Source of the DNA: an uncultured Clostridia bacterium | Lineage (GTDB): Bacteria; Bacillota; Clostridia; Oscillospirales; Acutalibacteraceae | DNA length: 19,666 nt | Direction of reading: 5' to 3' | Assembly: GCA_945227095.1 (NCBI GenBank) | Contig: CALYOC010000001.1 | Span: forward strand, 1-19,666 | Shown here: one piece after another, positions 15,951 to 19,666 of the stretch | Layout of the letters: each line of letters opens with the position of its first letter | How positions within the stretch are numbered: position 1 is the first letter of the stretch | Program-made: the position numbers and the translations under genes | Notes under the pieces: model-generated | What the model saw: the letters and a program-made list of their open reading frames with translations, nothing else | What the model was told of the DNA's origin: nothing | The model's database searches: none

Positions 15951-17126
15951 TTATCTTTTTTGCTTATATCTTTTGCCGGGCAAAGACTCAACATAGTCTT
16001 CAAGCTCCAGCATAGTAAGTTCACTTAATACCTCGTTCAACGGCAGAGATGTCTTAATACAAATATCGTTGACCTGTATCTCCCCGAACTCCATTGAATC
16101 ATACACAAGCTGCGCCTTTGCAGACAGGTTTTCGGGATAATTGTCCGGTGAAAAGTCGATATCAAGGCTCTGCTCATGCTTTTTCACCTGAACGGACTTT
16201 ACCGCTTCATAGACATCCGAAGCAAAGGTGATGTCATTGTTGTGCGCCTTGTCCGGGTCAATTCTGTCGGGAAATTTTTTATAATACTCATTTACAATAT
16301 CATCGACGCTGTAAACCGCCTTGGCGCCGTCCTTTAACAGCTTATTTACTCCTTGGAAGGATTCATTGTATATTCCTCCGGGAATTGCGAAAATATCCCT
16401 GCCCTGCTCGGATGCGCACGCCGCCGTAATCAACGAACCCGAACGCATACTCGCCTCAGCCACCACAACGCCCAGCGACAGAGACGCAATAAGCCTGTTC
16501 CTTATCGGAAAGGTGCTGACTCCCGGCGGATATAATGGCGGAAATTCGCTGATGAGCGCGCCGTTTTTTGAGATTGATTCCCTTAAATTTTTATTACTTT
16601 TAAGATAGTCGTATCCAAGTCCGCAGCCCAATACTGCCACGGTTTTTCCGCCCGCTAAAATTGCTCCCGTATGCGCCGCGCTATCGACTCCGAGTGCGCC
16701 GCCGGACACAATTGTAAAGCCGCCCTTCGCCAATGACGCGCTGAGCTGCGAAACGACATTCACACTGTATTTTGACGCCTTGCGGGCACCGACAATGCCA
16801 ATCATAACCTTGTCATTCAAGTCCGCCTCTCCGCTCATATAAACGACAAGCGGCGGATTTGAAAGCTCTCGGAAACTCTTGGGGTATTCGGCGCTCTCAT
16901 AGGTTATAACCTTAAATCCCGACTGCTCGCACTCGGTCAAAATCTTTTCCGCGGCAGACAGGTCCTTATCCATAAGTTTTTCCCTGCGGCGCGGAAAAAA
17001 TCCCTGCTCATAAGACGATTGGGAATAAAATTCCTTCGCGTCAAGTGAATTTTTTACCTTTTCAATATTGGCTCCGTAGCCCAATGCGCTTTGCAGCCAT
17101 ACCCAATATACATCTCTGTTCATCAT
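15951..17126 (-). CDS. dprA: DNA-processing protein DprA (RecA loader for incoming DNA)
   Basis: A 391-residue DprA/Smf protein, which binds single-stranded DNA taken up during transformation and loads RecA. N-terminal SAM-like region (MMNRDVYWVWLQSALGYG), then the extended Rossmann fold: YPKSFRELSNPPLVVYMSG, GIVGARKASKYS, SGGALGVDSAAH, AVLGCGLGYDYL, FPIRNRLIASLS, EASMRSGSLITA, and DIFAIPGG. The last 70 residues form the winged-helix DML1-like domain (LVYDSMEFGEIQVNDICIKT). The start overlaps the methyltransferase stop as ATGATGA, with only a weak SD, suggesting coupling. dprA is widespread in Bacillota and alone does not show natural competence. Confidence 0.97.
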   Translation of the reverse strand: MMNRDVYWVWLQSALGYGANIEKVKNSLDAKEFYSQSSYEQGFFPRRREKLMDKDLSAAEKILTECEQSGFKVITYESAEYPKSFRELSNPPLVVYMSGEADLNDKVMIGIVGARKASKYSVNVVSQLSASLAKGGFTIVSGGALGVDSAAHTGAILAGGKTVAVLGCGLGYDYLKSNKNLRESISKNGALISEFPPLYPPGVSTFPIRNRLIASLSLGVVVAEASMRSGSLITAACASEQGRDIFAIPGGIYNESFQGVNKLLKDGAKAVYSVDDIVNEYYKKFPDRIDPDKAHNNDITFASDVYEAVKSVQVKKHEQSLDIDFSPDNYPENLSAKAQLVYDSMEFGEIQVNDICIKTSLPLNEVLSELTMLELEDYVESLPGKRYKQKR

Positions 17127-17887
17127 TTCATCATTTCATAAATAATTATTGACGCAGCACTCGCCGCATTCAGACTTTCCGCCCTGCCCTTCATAGGTAT
17201 TGTGACCTTTTTATCTGCCAGAGACAGAAATTCCTCGCTGAGTCCGTTGCCCTCATTGCCTATTGCCACCAAAGCCGACCTGCGCCCCGACAATTCGTCA
17301 AGCGCCGCGTCAGCCTGCTTAACCACGGCAGCATAAATGCTCACGCCGCACGACTTAAACCGCTCCACAACGGATAAATCCTCACACACAAGACAGGGCA
17401 ATCTAAATGTACAGCCCATTCCCGAACGGAGCGCTTTAGGCGAATAAATATCCGGGCAATTTACAAGCACCGCGCCCGAAACACCCAGCGCCTCCGCCGT
17501 GCGGAGTATTGTACCCATATTGGCGGGGTTCTGAAGGTTCTCAAGAAGCACATAATTCGCCTGTGAATCAATGACAAATTCCCTCTCGGGCACTTTACAC
17601 ACGGCAAAAACTCCCTGTGAATTTTTTGTGTCCTCAAGCTTTCGGCAAACGGGCTCGGATATTTCAAAAATCTCAGTATCTTTCAAGCCGAGAAATTCGC
17701 AAGAATACTTCTGCTTTGCCCTCTCTTCAAAAAAAATCCGGCGAACATCTATTCCGCTGAGTACCGCGGCCCTGACAAGCCGATAACCCTCGATTAAAAA
17801 ATCGCCGTTTTCCGCTCTGGAATGTGCCTGCTTAAGCGAGCACGCATATTTAATTTTCTCATTGGCTCTCGATGAAATCCTTTCCAC
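17123..17887 (-). CDS. TrmH-family (SPOUT) RNA 2'-O-methyltransferase
   Basis: A 254-residue SPOUT methyltransferase that should methylate a ribose 2'-OH in rRNA or tRNA using S-adenosylmethionine. N-terminal substrate-binding domain about 1-90 (ISSRANEKIKYACSLKQAHS, then GDFLIEGYRLV). Catalytic knot: motif 1 ENLQNPANMGTILRTAEALG, motif 2 ALVAIGNEGNGLSEE, motif 3 IPMKGRAESLNAASAASI. It is closest in layout to RlmB/TsnR-like proteins; the exact target nucleotide cannot be told from sequence. The frame is open to 17932, but that region overlaps the -10 box. GTG 17885-17887 follows GGAGG by 5 bases and gives a family-like N-terminus, so I choose it. First gene of the unit leading into dprA and topA. 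Confidence 0.92.
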   Translation of the reverse strand: MERISSRANEKIKYACSLKQAHSRAENGDFLIEGYRLVRAAVLSGIDVRRIFFEERAKQKYSCEFLGLKDTEIFEISEPVCRKLEDTKNSQGVFAVCKVPEREFVIDSQANYVLLENLQNPANMGTILRTAEALGVSGAVLVNCPDIYSPKALRSGMGCTFRLPCLVCEDLSVVERFKSCGVSIYAAVVKQADAALDELSGRRSALVAIGNEGNGLSEEFLSLADKKVTIPMKGRAESLNAASAASIIIYEMMK

Positions 17888-17919
17888 GGCGCCCTCCGAA
17901 AATATGATAAAACAATCAT

Positions 17920-17949
17920 AGTATAGAAGCAAATCACCGAGCTTGTCAA
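17920..17949 (-). promoter_or_regulatory. Sigma-A-type promoter for the methyltransferase-dprA-topA unit
   Basis: On the minus strand TTGACA (17944-17949), an 18-base spacer and TATACT (17920-17925). The predicted start near 17913 leaves a leader of about 25 bases containing GGAGG and rules out initiation at the upstream end of the open frame. Just upstream (17966-17980) is a small CGTCT/AGACG inverted repeat of unknown meaning. Confidence 0.8.
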
Positions 17950-18060
17950 GATGTTTTTACCAATTCGTCTTAATGAGACGGGAAATAAAACGAAAACTCA
18001 AGTTTCCCTTTCACTTTATTTACCGAAACGCAAACACGGTTATTTTTTTCATTTCGTAAA

Positions 18061-18092
18061 TTAAAATACCACCTAAAAAGGTGGTATTTTAA
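18061..18092 (-). terminator. Strong intrinsic terminator of infC-rpmI-rplT
   Basis: A perfect 13-bp stem TTAAAATACCACC / GGTGGTATTTTAA with a 6-base loop, 28 bases after the rplT stop. The A/T ends of the stem supply a T-rich tail on both strands, so it can work in either direction. A smaller CCGA/TCGG hairpin (18101-18112) followed by T-rich sequence lies between it and rplT and may add to termination. Confidence 0.9.
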
Positions 18093-18119
18093 AATATAAA
18101 CCGAAAAATCGGATTTATC

Positions 18120-18476
18120 TTATTTAAGAGCTGCCTTCGCCTGCTCACAAAGCGCCGTGAATGCCGCAGGGTCCGAAATTGCAATCTCCGACAACATTTT
18201 GCGGTTCAGGTCAACTCCTGCTTTTTTGAGTCCGTTGATGAATGTGGAGTAGTTCATACCGTTGAGCTTACAACCGGCAGAAATTCTTGTAATCCAGATT
18301 CTGCGGAAATCTCTCTTCTTCTGCTTTCTTCCGATATAGGCATAGTTGCCTGATTTCATAACGGCTTCCTTGGCTGTTCTAAAGAGCTTGCTTTTTGCTC
18401 CGTAGTAGCCTTTCGCCATTTTTAAAGTCTTTTTTCTCCTTTTGCGAGTCATCATCGCACCTTTTACACGAGCCAT
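18120..18476 (-). CDS. rplT: 50S ribosomal protein L20
   Basis: The 118-residue L20, an early 50S assembly protein that binds 23S rRNA and in many bacteria represses its own operon by binding the infC leader. Typical sequence: [20 protein letters not shown], then [20 protein letters not shown] in the basic N-terminal tail, and the globular part [20 protein letters not shown], then [19 protein letters not shown]. Normal length. ATG 18474-18476 with GGAGG 9 bases upstream, 49 bases after rpmI. Last gene before the terminator at 18061-18092. Confidence 0.98.
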   Translation of the reverse strand: MARVKGAMMTRKRRKKTLKMAKGYYGAKSKLFRTAKEAVMKSGNYAYIGRKQKKRDFRRIWITRISAGCKLNGMNYSTFINGLKKAGVDLNRKMLSEIAISDPAAFTALCEQAKAALK

Positions 18477-18525
18477 TTATCTTTACCTCCGAATAGTAGT
18501 ATCATTTGTGCAAAAAAATTGCGCA

Positions 18526-18723
18526 TTATTTGTAGGGAACAAGTCTCTTAAGTTGCTTTTCGTTTGACTTATCGGCAACAGATGTCTTGCGAAGATTTCT
18601 GAGCCTTTTGGTGTTCTTCTTGGTGAGAATGTGGCTCTTGTTTGCGTGAGCTCTCATAACCTTACCGTTCTTTGAAACCTTGAAGCGCTTCTTTGCGCCG
18701 CTGTGTGTTTTAATCTTGGGCAT
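18526..18723 (-). CDS. rpmI: 50S ribosomal protein L35
   Basis: The 65-residue L35, a very basic 50S protein. [20 protein letters not shown] at the start, [21 protein letters not shown] in the middle and [10 protein letters not shown] at the end match the family throughout. ATG 18721-18723 behind a strong AAGGAGG. It lies between infC and rplT, the order found in nearly all bacteria, and should be co-transcribed with both. Confidence 0.98.
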   Translation of the reverse strand: MPKIKTHSGAKKRFKVSKNGKVMRAHANKSHILTKKNTKRLRNLRKTSVADKSNEKQLKRLVPYK

Positions 18724-18755
18724 ATTATTTTCCTCCTTGATATTCAGATAAATGC

Positions 18756-19268
18756 TTATTTCGCCGCAGAAAGGAACATTAAAATCTGTCTGCCTTCGAG
18801 CTTTGCCTTCTTCTCAACATCGGCAAACTCACTGCAAGACTCGGCAAACCGCTCCATTGTCGCCACTCCTAACTCCGGGTGGCCCATCTCACGACCGCGC
18901 AGGCGGATGGAACCCTTTCCCTTGTCGCCGCCTTTGAGGAACTTCTGAGCCTGCTAAACCTTTGTGTTTAAATCGTGAACATCAATGTTTAAAGAAAGTC
19001 TGATTTCTTTAATATCGGCTGTCTTTTGCTTTTTACGCTGCTCTTTTTCCCTCTTTGCCTGGTCAAAACGGTACTTGCCGTAATCCATAATCTTACAAAC
19101 AGGCGGTTTAGCCATCGGAGCAATTTTCACAAGGTCTAAATCGCTTTCCTGCGCCAAGTTGAGAGCCTGCTTTGCCGACATAATGCCGAGTTGCTCTCCG
19201 GTTGCGGAAACGACACGAAGTTCCTTGTCTCTGATTTGCTCGTTAAGCTCAACTTCTTTCGTAGCGAT
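18756..19268 (-). CDS. infC: Translation initiation factor IF-3, interrupted by in-frame TAG at codon 105, ATC start
   Basis: IF-3 binds the 30S subunit, checks the start codon and prevents early subunit joining. Read through one amber codon it is 170 residues, the usual length. N domain: [20 protein letters not shown], then [20 protein letters not shown] and the Lys-rich linker. C domain: [21 protein letters not shown] (18954-18956), then [30 protein letters not shown] and [13 protein letters not shown]. The frame is continuous: 171 codons from start to TAA. Next to the amber, DKGKGSIR replaces the usual DKVKV/A-S/T-IR, so one or two conserved valines are glycine. The start is ATC 19266-19268, 8 bases after GGAGG; the upstream in-frame ATG is excluded because it overlaps that SD. 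Near-cognate starts are a known autoregulatory feature of infC. First gene of infC-rpmI-rplT. Confidence 0.92.
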
Positions 19269-19435
19269 AACAAACACCTCCATAAAATACAAATAATGTT
19301 ATATAACAAAAAAACACTTTCGCCCGAAAACGAAAATGTCAACACAAAGCGCCCGGCATCGCCGAGTAAGCAGTTGTATTAACCGTATCGAGTTCGGAAC
19401 TGATAGGTGGGAGCAGGGCTCCGCTTCTTTGTTAC
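19269..19435 (-). promoter_or_regulatory. Structured 5' leader of the infC-rpmI-rplT mRNA (candidate L20-type leader)
   Basis: About 165 bases lie between the predicted transcription start and the infC ATC. On the minus strand CAAA/GCG/CCC near the 5' end can pair with GGG/CGC/TTTG around 19343-19354, enclosing smaller stems (CAGTT/AACTG, CGGC/GCCG). An intrinsic terminator (19308-19339) follows, then the ribosome binding site. Leaders at this locus in Bacillota are bound by L20, which causes early termination; that mechanism is known for the family, and its use here is inferred. The segment CCCACCT...TTCCGAACTC resembles the loop-A-to-loop-C part of 5S rRNA, although no complete 5S fold is present. 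Confidence 0.65.
19308..19339 (-). terminator. Attenuator terminator in the infC leader
   Basis: On the minus strand ACATTTTCG (19331-19339), an 8-base loop, and CGAAAGTGT (19314-19322) make a 9-bp stem with one G-U pair, running into seven T residues (19308-19314). It ends about 25 bases before the infC SD, so it must be read through or disrupted for infC to be expressed. This is the layout of a transcription attenuator. Confidence 0.85.
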
Positions 19436-19441
19436 CCGAAT

Positions 19442-19470
19442 ATAATAATACACTCCGAAAAAAATGTCAA
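19442..19470 (-). promoter_or_regulatory. Sigma-A-type promoter for infC-rpmI-rplT
   Basis: On the minus strand a consensus TTGACA (19465-19470), a 17-base spacer and TATTAT (19442-19447). A T-rich tract lies immediately before the -35 box and may act as an UP-like element. Transcription should start near 19435 at GGG, giving the leader described above. Confidence 0.88.
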
Positions 19471-19519
19471 GAGTTTTTTCTCTATATAAAATATTATTTA
19501 TCTACAATATATAATTGCT

Positions 19520-19666
19520 TCAAATCCCATAAGGTGAGGAGAGTTGAACACAATATGCCGAAAATTTGATATTACGGCGTATTTTCACTTTTTCACCGTT
19601 GTCGGGCGTCCGCCCGACTGCCGTCTCAAAAGCAAAAATCCATCCATACTCTCTGCATTTTCGGTG
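19520..19666 (-). other. Unassigned right-edge region with a hairpin and an open frame
   Basis: The last 147 bases hold one minus-strand frame open from the window edge for 48 codons to TGA at 19520-19522, ending FSAYCVQLSSPYGI. I do not recognise the product and see no family motif. The region contains a GC-rich inverted repeat GTCGGGC/GCCCGAC (19601-19618) amid AT-rich sequence, and a looser GCCG/CGGC pair near 19557-19579. It could be the 3' end of a gene that begins outside the window, or a non-coding intergenic repeat. The hairpin lies within the frame and lacks a T-run, so it is not a convincing terminator. Confidence 0.3.

Noticed and set aside
17888..17932. An upstream start for the RNA methyltransferase, giving 269 residues.
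   Set aside because: That stretch overlaps the -10 box and the predicted transcription start; the GTG at 17885-17887 has a proper SD and a family-like N-terminus.
17933..18060. A possible small RNA between the methyltransferase promoter and the rplT terminator.
   Set aside because: Only a weak 5-bp inverted repeat and no promoter or terminator pair of its own on either strand.
18703..18948. Plus-strand open frames over the 3' part of infC and the start of rpmI.
   Set aside because: They are opposite conserved IF-3 C-domain sequence and have no independent support.
19343..19435. A complete 5S rRNA gene on the minus strand.
   Set aside because: Only parts resemble 5S rRNA. The segment is about 90 bases, lacks the helix IV-V region, and sits in an mRNA leader between promoter and attenuator.

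Overview
The window is about 19.6 kb of bacterial core-genome DNA from a low-to-mid GC Bacillota, most likely class Clostridia (an Oscillospirales-type gut anaerobe is my best guess). The guess rests on Gram-positive Shine-Dalgarno (SD) sequences (GGAGG class), TTGACA/TATAAT-type promoters, the gene order acpP-like/rnc/radical SAM/smc/ftsY/rdgB/yhbY/nadD/yqeK/rsfS/leuS, and a typical infC-rpmI-rplT operon. Every convincing gene is on the minus strand, so transcription runs from high to low coordinates. Bases 1-45 are not genomic: they are an untrimmed Illumina Nextera i5 adapter with an 8-base index and the 19-base transposon mosaic end, so this is the raw end of a short-read contig.

Layout from the right (5') end. 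19520-19666 is an unassigned edge region with a hairpin. A strong promoter (19442-19470), a structured leader with an intrinsic-terminator attenuator, and infC-rpmI-rplT follow, closed by a 13-bp-stem terminator (18061-18092). A second promoter (17920-17949) drives a SPOUT RNA methyltransferase, dprA and topA, with a terminator hairpin just after topA; trmFO follows. A third promoter (12413-12441) starts a long, tightly overlapping operon: ACP-like protein, rnc, radical SAM protein, smc, ftsY, rdgB, yhbY, nadD, yqeK, rsfS and leuS. A fourth promoter, at the tail of leuS, serves rpsU. Then come yqeG and the 5' part of aroQ, cut by the contig end.

Functionally these are housekeeping genes for ribosome assembly and translation (infC, L35, L20, rnc, yhbY, rsfS, leuS, S21, trmFO, the RNA methyltransferase), chromosome maintenance (smc, topA, dprA), membrane targeting (ftsY), nucleotide and NAD metabolism (rdgB, nadD, yqeK) and the shikimate pathway (aroQ). 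I found no CRISPR array, phage, insertion sequence, tRNA or defence cassette.

Points outside the ordinary: (1) leuS and infC, both normally essential, each carry one in-frame TAG with a conserved frame on both sides, while TAG terminates at most one of the 20 genes with a visible stop; (2) the ACP-like protein before rnc lacks the serine that carries phosphopantetheine; (3) infC and rpsU both appear to start at the near-cognate codon ATC; (4) the infC leader has a clean attenuator and a stretch resembling part of 5S rRNA. The untrimmed adapter makes base-level errors a live explanation for point 1, so raw reads must be checked first. I do not see an obvious new multi-gene system.
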